Shown here: positions 1 to 7,503 of the stretch, in pieces | Layout: each line of letters starts with the position of its first letter | How positions within the stretch are numbered: position 1 is the first letter of the stretch | Made by a program: the position numbers and the translations under genes | Notes under the pieces: model-generated | Database searches by the model: none | What the model saw: only the letters and a program-made list of their open reading frames with translations | What the model was told of the DNA's origin: nothing | NCBI GenBank assembly: GCA_937906285.1 | Contig: CALCWL010000611.1 | Coordinates: 1 to 15,006, forward strand | Reading direction: 5' to 3' | Length of the DNA stretch: 15,006 nt | Source: an uncultured Rhodanobacter sp. | GTDB lineage: Bacteria; Pseudomonadota; Gammaproteobacteria; Xanthomonadales; Rhodanobacteraceae

Positions 1-2781
1 GATCGTGGCCACCGACACGGCATGACCGAGCCACCAGATCAGCCACAGGCCGCCGACCAGTGCCAGCGGCACGCTGGCCATGATCAGCGCGGCTTCGCTC
101 ACCCTGCGGAAAACGGCATAGATCAACAGAAAAATGATCACCAGCGCAATCGGCACCACCAGCTTGAGTCTTTCCATGGCACTGGCCAGGTACTCGAACT
201 GACCGGACCACGCCAAGGTCGTGCCCGGCGGCAATTTGACTTGCTGCGCCACTGCGCGTTGCAGATCCGCAACCACGCCGCCGAGATTGCTGCTGGCTGT
301 GTCGACGTAAACGTAGGTCGCCAACTGGCCGCCCTCGCTTTTCAGCATCGACGGCCCCGCCACCACGGCGATGTCCGCCACCTGACTCAGGGTGAGCTGG
401 GCGCCATCGGCAGCGACGATCGGCAGCTGCCGCAACGCCCCGACCGAGTCACGCTCGGCACGCGGGTAACGCACCACGATCGGATAGCGCTCGCGTCCCT
501 CGATCGTCTGGCCGACCGGATCGCCGCCAACTACCGTCGCGATCAACTGCTGCAGCTGCTGTTGGGACAACCCGTAACGGGCGGCCGCATCGCGACGGAT
601 GTGCACGTCGACGTAGCGACCGCTGGCCGGGCGCTCGGCGATCGCCGAGCTGACGCCGGGCACGGTCTTCGCCACCGTCTCGATCCGGTCGGCCACGACC
701 TGCAGCGTAGCCAGGTCGGTACCCAGCACCTTGATGCCGATCGGGCTCTTGATGCCGGTGGAGAGCATGTCGATGCGGTTGCGGATCGGCGGCACGAACA
801 GGTTGGTCAGCCCCGGCACGTGGACGGCCTTGTCCAGTTCCGCCTTGATCTTGTCCATCGTCATGCCGGGCCGCCACTGGTCCTTCGGCTTGAAGGTGAT
901 CGTGGTTTCGAACATCTCCAGCGGTGCCGGATCGGTGGCCGTGTCGGCGCGCCCCGCCTTGCCGAACACATGATCGACCTCGGGCACGGTCTTGATCATG
1001 CGATCGGTCAGCTGCAGCAACTGCGAGGCCTTGCCGGCGGACAGTCCCGGCAACGCGGTGGGCATGTACAGCAGCGTGCCTTCGTCCATCGCCGGCATGA
1101 ACTCGCTGCCGAGCCTGGTCAGCGGAACGACCGCGGTAAGCAGCAGCACACCGGCCAGCACCAGGACCGCTTTCGGATAACGGAGCACGGCTTCGAGGAG
1201 GGGCCGATAGCCATGGATCAGAACCCGGCTGAGCGGATTGTCGCGCTCCGCACGGATGCGCCCGCGGATCAGGTAGCCCATCAGCACCGGCACCAGGGTC
1301 ACCGCCAGCCCGGCCGCCGCGGCCATCGCATAGGTCTTGGTGAAGGCCAGCGGCTTGAACAGCTTGCCCTCCTGTCCCTGCAGCGCAAAGACCGGCACGA
1401 ACGACAGCGCGATGATCAACAGGCTGACGAACAGCGCGGGCCCCACCTCGGCGGCAGCGTCGGCGATCAGCGACCACCGCTGCGCACCTTGCGGTTCGCG
1501 TCCACCGTTCGCGTTGCGCCAATGTTCCAGGTGCTTGTGCGCGTTCTCGATCATCACGATCGCCGCATCCACCATCGCGCCAATCGCGATGGCGATGCCG
1601 CCGAGCGACATCAGGTTTGCCGTGACGCCTTGCAGATGCAGCGCGATGAAGGCGACCAACACGCCCAGCGGCAGCGTGATCACGGCCACCAGCGCCGAGC
1701 GCAGGTGCCCCAGGAACAACACGCAGACCAGCGTCACCACCAGGAATTCTTCGAACAACTTGCTCCACAGATTGCTCACCGCGGCGTCGATCAGCTGCGA
1801 GCGGTCGTAGGTGGGCACGATTTCGACGCCGGCCGGCAGGCTGCGCTGCAGTTCGGCCAGCCGTGCTTTCACCGCGGCGATGGTGGCCTTCGCGTTCTTG
1901 CCCGTGCGCATCACGATGATGCCGCCGACCACTTCGCCTTGCCCGTCCAGCTCGGCAATGCCACGACGGAACGTCGGGCCACGCCGCACCGTCGCCACGT
2001 CGCGCAGCAGCACCGGCACACCACTGGCGTTGGTGGTGATCGGCACGTTTTCAAAGGCCTCGCGGCTCTTCAGGTAGCCTTCGCTGCGCACCATCAGCTC
2101 CGCTTCACCCTGTTCGATCACCGACCCGCCGTTGGCGCCGTTCGCGCTGCGCACCGCATCGACCAGTTGCGCCACGGTGATGCCGCGCGCGGCCAGCGCC
2201 TGCGGATCGGGCACGATCTGCCACGCCCGCTCCATGCCGCCCAGAGTCGCCACCTCGGCGACATTCGGCACGGTCTTGAGCTGATAGCGCAGGAACCAGT
2301 CCTGCAGCGCGCGCAGCTGGCCGAGATCGTGTTTGCCGGTGGGATCGATCAGCGCGTACTCGTAGATCCAGCCGAGTCCCGTGGCATCAGGGCCGAGAGA
2401 GGGCGTGACGCCGGCCGGCAGGCGATCGCGCGCCTGGCTCAGATACTCCAGCACCCGCGAGCGTGCCCAGTACAGGTCGGTGCTGTCGTCGAACAGCACA
2501 TCGACGTAGGAGTCGCCGAAGAACGAAAAGGCGCGCACCGTGGTCGCGCCGGGCACCGAGAGCATCGTGGTGGCCAGCGGATAGGTGACCTGATCCTCGA
2601 CCACCTGCGGCGATTGGCCCGGGTAGCTGGTGCGGATGATTACCTGGGTGTCGGACAGATCGGGCAGCGCGTCGACCGGCGTGCGCGTCACCGAGAACAT
2701 GCCGATCAGGGCCAAGGCCAGTGCAGCCAGCAGCACGAACACGCGATGGGCGATCGCCGCGCGAATCAGGGCGGCGATCAT
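1..2781 (-). CDS. cusA: CusA Cu(I)/Ag(I) efflux RND pump, partial (3' end beyond the window)
   Basis: Inner-membrane, proton-driven RND pump that moves Cu(I)/Ag(I) out through CusB and CusC. The reading frame is open from the ATG at 2781 to base 1 (927 codons). E. coli CusA has about 1047 residues, so roughly 120 C-terminal residues lie outside. The N-terminus has the family hallmark TPVDALPDLSDTQVII. Key positions fall exactly on E. coli numbering: the proton-relay aspartate D405 in GAMVDAAIVMIENAH, and the metal-binding methionines M573 (LLYMP), M623 (APLEMFETT) and M672 (NRIDMLSTG). These methionines mark the monovalent copper/silver subgroup rather than Zn/Co/Cd pumps (family knowledge). 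The ATG overlaps the cusB stop (ATGA), with GGGAG 7 bases upstream, so translation is probably coupled. No frameshift or stop was seen. Confidence 0.96.
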   Translation of the reverse strand, partial: MIAALIRAAIAHRVFVLLAALALALIGMFSVTRTPVDALPDLSDTQVIIRTSYPGQSPQVVEDQVTYPLATTMLSVPGATTVRAFSFFGDSYVDVLFDDSTDLYWARSRVLEYLSQARDRLPAGVTPSLGPDATGLGWIYEYALIDPTGKHDLGQLRALQDWFLRYQLKTVPNVAEVATLGGMERAWQIVPDPQALAARGITVAQLVDAVRSANGANGGSVIEQGEAELMVRSEGYLKSREAFENVPITTNASGVPVLLRDVATVRRGPTFRRGIAELDGQGEVVGGIIVMRTGKNAKATIAAVKARLAELQRSLPAGVEIVPTYDRSQLIDAAVSNLWSKLFEEFLVVTLVCVLFLGHLRSALVAVITLPLGVLVAFIALHLQGVTANLMSLGGIAIAIGAMVDAAIVMIENAHKHLEHWRNANGGREPQGAQRWSLIADAAAEVGPALFVSLLIIALSFVPVFALQGQEGKLFKPLAFTKTYAMAAAAGLAVTLVPVLMGYLIRGRIRAERDNPLSRVLIHGYRPLLEAVLRYPKAVLVLAGVLLLTAVVPLTRLGSEFMPAMDEGTLLYMPTALPGLSAGKASQLLQLTDRMIKTVPEVDHVFGKAGRADTATDPAPLEMFETTITFKPKDQWRPGMTMDKIKAELDKAVHVPGLTNLFVPPIRNRIDMLSTGIKSPIGIKVLGTDLATLQVVADRIETVAKTVPGVSSAIAERPASGRYVDVHIRRDAAARYGLSQQQLQQLIATVVGGDPVGQTIEGRERYPIVVRYPRAERDSVGALRQLPIVAADGAQLTLSQVADIAVVAGPSMLKSEGGQLATYVYVDTASSNLGGVVADLQRAVAQQVKLPPGTTLAWSGQFEYLASAMERLKLVVPIALVIIFLLIYAVFRRVSEAALIMASVPLALVGGLWLIWWLGHAVSVATI

Positions 2782-4085
2782 GGTCTGTCTCCCATCGGCA
2801 TGCCCGGCATGGGGGTACTCGTGGCCGGCACCGGTTTGGTGGAGCTGTCATTCAGGCGCTCCAGCGCACCGGACAGGCTCGCCTCCGAGTCGATCAGGAA
2901 CTGGCCGGAGACCACGACCTTTTCACCGCCCGTGAGGCCGTCGAGAATTTCCGTATAGCCGCCGGCTGCACGCCCGATGCGCACCGATACAGCACGGAAG
3001 TGGCCATCTCCCTCGGCGATGATTACCCGCGTCTGGCTGCCGGTGGCGATCAGCGCGTCGTCCGGCACCACGGGCACCGCTTCACCCTGCGCGGGGCTGA
3101 GCCGCACGGTGGCGAACATGCCTGGACTCAAGGCACCGTCGGGATTGTCGAGCACGATGCGGGCGCGCTGGGTGCGCGTCACCGCATCCACCTCCGGCAG
3201 CAAGGTTTCCACGGTGCCGGGGAACGACCGACCCGGCAGGGCATCGACCGTGACCACCACCGGCGTGCCGTTGCGCACCGTGCCCGCCGCTGCCTGCGGC
3301 AGTGCCGCCTCGGTCCACACGGTGGACAGGCCATTCACTGTCATCAAGGTCTGACCGGCGGTGACGCGCTGGCCTTCACGCACGTCCAGTGTCGTGACGA
3401 CGCCCGCCTGCGGGGCGTGCAGCGTGATCGCCGCGCCCGTGCCGCGACGCGACGATCGGATCTCTGCCGGCGTCAGGCCCAGCACCTGCAGGCGTTCCCG
3501 CGAAGCCGCGCGAAGGCCTTTTGCTTCGGTCGACTGCACATGCTGAAGCGCATCGTATTCGGCCAGTGCACTGCTCCACTGCGGTGCCAACAGCTCCGCC
3601 AGCGGCTCGCCTGCCTTGACCACGGTATACGGCGCGCGTACGTCCAGCTTGCTCACCACCGCATCGGTGCGGGCGCTGATGGTGATGGCCTGGCGCAGAT
3701 CCCAGGTGATGGTGCCCGGCACCCGGAGCGCCGACGCCAGCACGCGACGCTCCACCGTGGCGGTGCGAACGCCGAGATTCTGCACCGTCGTCGGATCGAT
3801 CCGGACGACATCCTTGGCCGTCCCTTCTTCGGCCGGCTTCTCATCGGCATATTTGGGCACCATCTGCATGCCCATCGGCGACAGACCCGGCTTGTCGAAG
3901 TGTTGCTGCGGCACCATCGTGTCGTACCAGTACAGGATTTTTTTACCGCCGGCTTCCGCTGCGGAGGCGGGAGTACCGGCCTGCGACGGAGACGATGGCG
4001 CCTGATGGCGGCCGCCGAAGTAGCCGATCAGAAGCAGCATGACCGCCAGCAGCGCGGCGGTGAGCATCATCAATGCGCGCTTCAT
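2778..4085 (-). CDS. cusB: CusB periplasmic adaptor (membrane fusion protein) of the Cus efflux pump
   Basis: 435-residue adaptor that joins the CusA pump to the CusC outer-membrane channel and hands over metal. Residues 5-22 form the N-terminal membrane or signal segment. Residues about 51-79 form a heavy-metal-binding domain (YWYDTMVP...GLSPMGMQMVPKY) typical of longer CusB proteins. Then come the barrel-sandwich/lipoyl halves (about 135-165 and 215-250), a helical hairpin between them (about 168-212), the beta-barrel (about 255-330) and the membrane-proximal domain (about 335-405). The C-terminus ends in PMPGMPMGD, an extra methionine-rich tail. The ATG overlaps the cusC stop by four bases, with GGAG 8 bases upstream. 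The cusA start overlaps its own stop in the same way. This is a three-gene translationally coupled operon. Confidence 0.95.
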   Translation of the reverse strand: MKRALMMLTAALLAVMLLLIGYFGGRHQAPSSPSQAGTPASAAEAGGKKILYWYDTMVPQQHFDKPGLSPMGMQMVPKYADEKPAEEGTAKDVVRIDPTTVQNLGVRTATVERRVLASALRVPGTITWDLRQAITISARTDAVVSKLDVRAPYTVVKAGEPLAELLAPQWSSALAEYDALQHVQSTEAKGLRAASRERLQVLGLTPAEIRSSRRGTGAAITLHAPQAGVVTTLDVREGQRVTAGQTLMTVNGLSTVWTEAALPQAAAGTVRNGTPVVVTVDALPGRSFPGTVETLLPEVDAVTRTQRARIVLDNPDGALSPGMFATVRLSPAQGEAVPVVPDDALIATGSQTRVIIAEGDGHFRAVSVRIGRAAGGYTEILDGLTGGEKVVVSGQFLIDSEASLSGALERLNDSSTKPVPATSTPMPGMPMGDRP

Positions 4086-5359
4086 GGCGTCGTCTCCGAA
4101 GTGGGTAACAGATAAGCCAGTGCCGCCCAGGCGCGGCCGTACTCGGCCTGCATGCGGGCGTAATCCGTGTGGTGAGCGATCTCGTCGCGACGGGCATCCA
4201 GCAAGGGCTGGATCTCGCCGCCGCCGCGGTACGCGGCGAGCGCCAGGACCACGCGGTCATTGGCCAGTGGGAGCAAGGCATCGCGGTGCCGGCGCACTTG
4301 CTGGCCGAGCGATTCCCATTGCGCCCAGGCGGATCGGATGGCCTCGACCTGCTGACGGCGTGCGTCGTCGCGTTCGTCGCGAACCGCATCGAGGTCGGCC
4401 GCGCGGGCGGAAATACCCCGATCCTGCCGGTTGCGCGTGAACAGCGGCAGGCTTACCCCGACCTGCAGCGACACCATGTCGGACAAGCCGCGCACACGGG
4501 AGCCGTAGCTCAAGCCCACGCTCCATTCAGGGCGTTTGTCGGCACGGGCAGCGGCAAGCGCTGCCTCGGCGGCCTGTTCGCGGGCCGGCCACCCGAGCAG
4601 GTTGCCCTGACGATCGAGGCTGGCCAGCAAGGACGCTTCGTCGTGCGGCAGGACGGCGAAGTCTGGCGCGTCCCCCAGCGGCTGCCCGATCGGAGAACCG
4701 AGCCATCGCGCCAGGCCCGCGCGGGCCTGTGCCTCGCGGGCATTCGCCTCATCGAGACGGTTTTCCAGGTCGAGGGATTCCATGCGGGCGGCGAGCACCT
4801 CTGCCGCGCTACCGGTACCACCGCGCAAGCGTGCTTTCGCCACGGCCACGTCCTGCGCCCATGCCTGCCGCATGGATCGCAACATCATGGCTTCGCGGTG
4901 CGCACCCCAGGCGGAGATCCAGGCATCGGCCACCTGCTGCCGGATCGACAAGCCGGTCGCCACCTCCGACGATGCGGCCAAATCCGCCTGGGCATGGCCC
5001 ATCGCCCGTTCGGCCTGACGCTTGCGGCGCGATGGCAGGGCCTGGCTGATGCCGACGGTGCGCATGGTCATGCTGTCACCGCCAACCGTAAATGCGCCCG
5101 GCCCCTGCACGGCCAGATTGTCGACCCCGACGGTGAGTTGGGGATCGGGCAGCGCACCCGCACGGGCCGCCTCCTGTCGTGCCGATTCCGACTGGGCGCG
5201 GCGCGCCTCCAGCAGGGGTGCGCGCTCGATCGCTTGATGGATGGCGGCATCAAGCGTCAGCGGCGGTTCGGCGGCATGCGCCGCCGCGGCCGCCGCTCCC
5301 CACAGGAGCACGGCCAGACCCGCCGCCATCAGGCGCCGGGCGAATTGAAGGGAGAACAT
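4082..5359 (-). CDS. cusC: CusC-like TolC-family outer membrane channel
   Basis: 425-residue outer-membrane efflux protein that forms the exit duct for the CusBA pump. Residues 1 to about 30 (MFSLQFARRL, then a hydrophobic alanine-rich stretch ending AHAA) are a Sec signal peptide. The mature protein starts near EPPLTLDAAIHQAI, the usual first helix of an OEP repeat. Two OEP repeats follow, with long Ala/Arg/Glu-rich coiled-coil helices. No lipobox cysteine follows the signal, unlike E. coli CusC, which is a lipoprotein. An upstream in-frame ATG at 5407 would add 16 residues of non-signal sequence. The start at 5359 is preferred because it opens directly into the signal peptide and has GGAG about 10 bases upstream. 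It is the first gene of the cusCBA set, 82 bases after the small CopL-like gene. Confidence 0.92.
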   Translation of the reverse strand: MFSLQFARRLMAAGLAVLLWGAAAAAAHAAEPPLTLDAAIHQAIERAPLLEARRAQSESARQEAARAGALPDPQLTVGVDNLAVQGPGAFTVGGDSMTMRTVGISQALPSRRKRQAERAMGHAQADLAASSEVATGLSIRQQVADAWISAWGAHREAMMLRSMRQAWAQDVAVAKARLRGGTGSAAEVLAARMESLDLENRLDEANAREAQARAGLARWLGSPIGQPLGDAPDFAVLPHDEASLLASLDRQGNLLGWPAREQAAEAALAAARADKRPEWSVGLSYGSRVRGLSDMVSLQVGVSLPLFTRNRQDRGISARAADLDAVRDERDDARRQQVEAIRSAWAQWESLGQQVRRHRDALLPLANDRVVLALAAYRGGGEIQPLLDARRDEIAHHTDYARMQAEYGRAWAALAYLLPTSETTP

Positions 5360-5391
5360 GGGTGAACACTCCGTCGATCTGCGATTCGCGC

Positions 5392-5408
5392 CGTGCCATG
5401 CAGGCACG
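5392..5408. other. Small inverted repeat between the CopL-like gene and cusC
   Basis: A 6-bp stem CGTGCC/GGCACG with a 5-base loop lies in the 82-base gap before cusC. No T-run follows on either strand, so it is not a standard terminator. It could be an mRNA-stability or processing hairpin, or chance in GC-rich DNA. Confidence 0.25.
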
Positions 5409-5441
5409 ACGCCACGTCGGTGGATACCGCGACGGGTCAGA

Positions 5442-5864
5442 TCAAATCAGGAGCGAACAGAACAACAAGCGGGGAATCGGTGGCGGCGCTCGCAGACGCT
5501 CGCGCCGAATCAACGCCCGCTCGGACGGCAACGCCACCGCCGTCACGGACAGCAGCACCGGCGGCAGCGCGGACAACGCGCTGGCCGGCACCGAGGCGGT
5601 GCGCGCATCGACCTGGGTGGCATGGTCGGGCTGGCAATGCTGCCGGCACAGCGGATCGACCGGTGTCGTCATGTCCGCACAGCCGTCGGCCATTGCCATG
5701 GACGAGGAGTGCACCGCCACGGCCAGCGCGGCCGCGGCCGGCGCCGCCTGTGCCGCGACGCAGGCATACGCCGCCACCGCCACCTGCTGCCACAGCAGCA
5801 GCACGACCACCAGCCACGCAAGGCGGCGACGGGCGACGGGACGGAGGCGGAAGGCGGGTTTCAT
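5442..5864 (-). CDS. Small Cys/His-rich membrane or secreted protein heading the cus module (CopL-like layout)
   Basis: 140 residues, not confidently assigned to a named family. A basic N-terminus (MKPAFRLRPVARRRL) leads into one hydrophobic segment (about 15-35), either a signal anchor or signal peptide. After it come potential copper ligands: H52, M56, M58, C62, M65 and the cluster CRQHCQPDH (C73, H76, C77, H81). A second moderately hydrophobic stretch (about 98-112) is followed by a Pro/Arg-rich end (RAPPPIPRLLFCSLLI). CopL (10621-11016) has the same layout of hydrophobic segment, Cys/His cluster, hydrophobic stretch and proline-rich end. The two may be distant relatives; this is inference. 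It sits 83 bases after copG and 82 before cusC. It has no Shine-Dalgarno sequence, and a predicted promoter with an FNR-type box lies just upstream. It probably acts in periplasmic copper binding or sensing. Confidence 0.75.
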   Translation of the reverse strand: MKPAFRLRPVARRRLAWLVVVLLLWQQVAVAAYACVAAQAAPAAAALAVAVHSSSMAMADGCADMTTPVDPLCRQHCQPDHATQVDARTASVPASALSALPPVLLSVTAVALPSERALIRRERLRAPPPIPRLLFCSLLI

Positions 5865-5873
5865 CTCACGGGC

Positions 5874-5879
5874 ACTGTA
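5874..5879 (-). promoter_or_regulatory. Predicted -10 element of the cus module (TACAGT)
   Basis: TACAGT read on the minus strand matches the sigma-70 -10 consensus at 4 of 6 bases. The start point would be near 5867, giving only about 3 bases of leader before the ATG at 5864. There is no separate -35; the FNR-type box at 5901-5914 occupies that place, as expected of a class II activated promoter. Confidence 0.45.
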
Positions 5880-5900
5880 GTGTCGGCAGCGGGCAGGTCA

Positions 5901-5914
5901 TTGACGCGGATCAA
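5901..5914 (-). promoter_or_regulatory. FNR/Anr/FixK-type box (TTGATCCGCGTCAA)
   Basis: The 14-base site reads TTGATCCGCGTCAA on the minus strand. It fits the FNR/Anr consensus TTGAT-N4-ATCAA with one mismatch and has the invariant TTGA-N6-TCAA core. Its centre (5907.5) is about 40.5 bases from the start point predicted from the TACAGT -10 element, close to the -41.5 spacing of activated class II sites. It lies between copG and the CopL-like gene, so it would control the cus module separately from the cop module. Confidence 0.5.
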
Positions 5915-5947
5915 GTCGGCGGATCGCGATCGGGAGACCAGCTGCGC

Positions 5948-6400
5948 TCACGCAGCCAGGCCGTGCGTCGCATACACCCGGGTCGAGCCGTCGCGGCCGA
6001 TCAGCACTACATCGTAACGCTCGGGCGCGCCCATCTCCATGCCGGGCGAGCCCATCGGCATACCGGGCGCGGCGATGCCGATGGCGTCCGGCCGCTCGGC
6101 GAGCAGGCGGCGGATGTCCTCCACCGGCACGTGCCCCTCGACCACGTAGCCCTCGATCACCGCGGTATGGCAAGACACCGCACCGGGCGGCACGCCGAAG
6201 CGCGCCTTCACCGTCGCCATCGGCTGGTCCTGGTGCACGGTGACGGTGTAGCCCTGCGCGCGCATGTAATCGACCCAGGCGCCGCAGCAGCCGCAGGACG
6301 GGTCGCGGTAGACGTCGAACGCATTCGCCGCCAACGCCGCCGGCGCGAACAGCACGGCAAACAGCAAACTGATGCCCATGCGGGAAAACCATCGTTTCAT
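5948..6400 (-). CDS. copG: CopG, DUF411 periplasmic copper-binding protein
   Basis: 150-residue DUF411 protein. DUF411/CopG proteins bind copper through a Cys cluster and are thought to interconvert copper redox states in the periplasm (family knowledge). Residues 1-25 (MKRWFSRMGISLLFAVLF, then an Ala-rich end) are a signal peptide. Signature residues are visible: DPSCGCCGAW (C36, C38, C39), VSCHTAVIEGYVVEGHVP (C77, H78, H90) and the Met motif PGMPMGSPGMEMG (112-124). An ATG at 6406 overlaps the copM stop, but GGAG lies only 2 bases before it. The ATG at 6400 has the same GGAG 7 bases upstream and begins the signal peptide, so it is preferred. The gap to the copM stop is then 2 bases. Confidence 0.92.
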   Translation of the reverse strand: MKRWFSRMGISLLFAVLFAPAALAANAFDVYRDPSCGCCGAWVDYMRAQGYTVTVHQDQPMATVKARFGVPPGAVSCHTAVIEGYVVEGHVPVEDIRRLLAERPDAIGIAAPGMPMGSPGMEMGAPERYDVVLIGRDGSTRVYATHGLAA

Positions 6401-6402
6401 CG

Positions 6403-7494
6403 TCATTCTCCGGTTGTCGGGGTGGTTTGCCACTGGACGGACACGATCTTCCAGCTGTCGCCGTCCTTGCCGAGCTTGAGCATCTCGCGACTGCGCAGCG
6501 TGGTCGGCCTGCCCTTGATCGTGACCTCGACGCCGCTTTCGCTGCCGACCATTGCGGTGTCGCCCATCGGCATCGAGCCGAACGAGACCGGCGTGAGCTT
6601 CGCGGCCTTCAGGAACTTGATGTCCTCGCCCAGATGGCCGGCGGCGTATTCGTCGCGTGTCTGCGTGTGGCCGCCTTCGCTGACGCGGACCCCGGGCGCC
6701 AGCAGTGCGAGTACGGCTTCGCGGTCGCCACGCTGCAACGCGGCCTGGAAGGCCCGCGCCACCGTTTCGGCCGCCGGCACTGCGCCCGGCGTCATGCCTT
6801 CCATCGACAGCGGCGCCTCGACCGTCGGCACGGCGGCGTGTTCGTGAACATCGCCATCAGCCGCGTCATGGCTGTGCCCCGCTTCGCCGGCCATCGGCAT
6901 GCCTTCCATCGCCGCCGTGCCATGCGCATCCTCGTCAGCGGTGCCGCCATGGCTGTGGCTGTGGCCGCCCGCCTCATCCATGTCGTGGTCCTGCGGTGCC
7001 CGGGCCACGATGTCCTGATATTGCGCCGGCGTCATGTCGGGCAGTTTCTGCAGGAACGCCACCATGCTCCAGATCGTGGCGTCGTCATGGGTGGCACCCC
7101 ACGCCGGCATCGCGCTCATCTTGACGCCATGCTTGATCACCCAGAACGCCTCGCGCGGATCGGGCCGGAATTTCGCCAGCTCGGGCGGCAGCGGGTACAG
7201 GCCCGGGCGCATCTCGTTCTCGGCCATGCCCGGCGCCAGGTGGCAACCGGTGCACATCGCCGCGTACTGGCCGGCGCCCTTGAGGATCAGCTGCGGGTCG
7301 TCGAGATTCGGCACCACGATGTCTTTTGCGTGATGCTCGATCGAGCGCTCGCGCAGCGTCTGCATCAGCGCGTAGACGGGTCTGGTGTGGTGGTCGTCGG
7401 CGCCGACGTTGTAGACGCCTGACCAGACGAAGGCGCCGACACCGGCGGCGGCGATGACGCAGAGAATCACGACGGTGATGATGAGTCGTTTCAT
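6403..7494 (-). CDS. copM: Membrane-anchored cytochrome c with His/Met-rich linker and NTF2-like domain (CopM position)
   Basis: 363 residues in three parts. An N-terminal membrane anchor (about 4-24) precedes a class I cytochrome c domain (about 66-165) with the haem motif CTGCH (81-85) and likely axial Met in KMSAMPAWG (M126 or M129). Residues about 168-234 are a low-complexity linker rich in His, Met and acidic residues (HSHSHGG, EGMPMAGEAGHSH, DVHEHA). The last part (about 238-357) looks like a SnoaL/DUF4440 NTF2-like fold (AAETVARAFQAALQRGDREA ... SWKIVSVQW) and contains FGSMPMGDTAM. The place between copB and copG matches xanthomonad copM, annotated as a cytochrome c. The symbol rests on synteny. 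It starts 9 bases after the copB stop with AGGAG upstream. It may pass electrons from Cu(I) oxidation to the respiratory chain; this is inference. Confidence 0.88.
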   Translation of the reverse strand: MKRLIITVVILCVIAAAGVGAFVWSGVYNVGADDHHTRPVYALMQTLRERSIEHHAKDIVVPNLDDPQLILKGAGQYAAMCTGCHLAPGMAENEMRPGLYPLPPELAKFRPDPREAFWVIKHGVKMSAMPAWGATHDDATIWSMVAFLQKLPDMTPAQYQDIVARAPQDHDMDEAGGHSHSHGGTADEDAHGTAAMEGMPMAGEAGHSHDAADGDVHEHAAVPTVEAPLSMEGMTPGAVPAAETVARAFQAALQRGDREAVLALLAPGVRVSEGGHTQTRDEYAAGHLGEDIKFLKAAKLTPVSFGSMPMGDTAMVGSESGVEVTIKGRPTTLRSREMLKLGKDGDSWKIVSVQWQTTPTTGE

Positions 7495-7503
7495 GGGCTC
7501 TCC

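Noticed and set aside
22..2958. A 978-codon open frame on the plus strand
   Set aside because: It is antisense to cusA and cusB in GC-rich DNA. Its translation is Arg/His/Gln-rich with no recognisable domain, while the minus strand encodes an unmistakable CusA.
6401..6433. Earlier copG starts at 6433 and 6406
   Set aside because: 6433 adds residues that overlap copM and precede the signal peptide. 6406 is only 2 bases from GGAG. 6400 has correct spacing.
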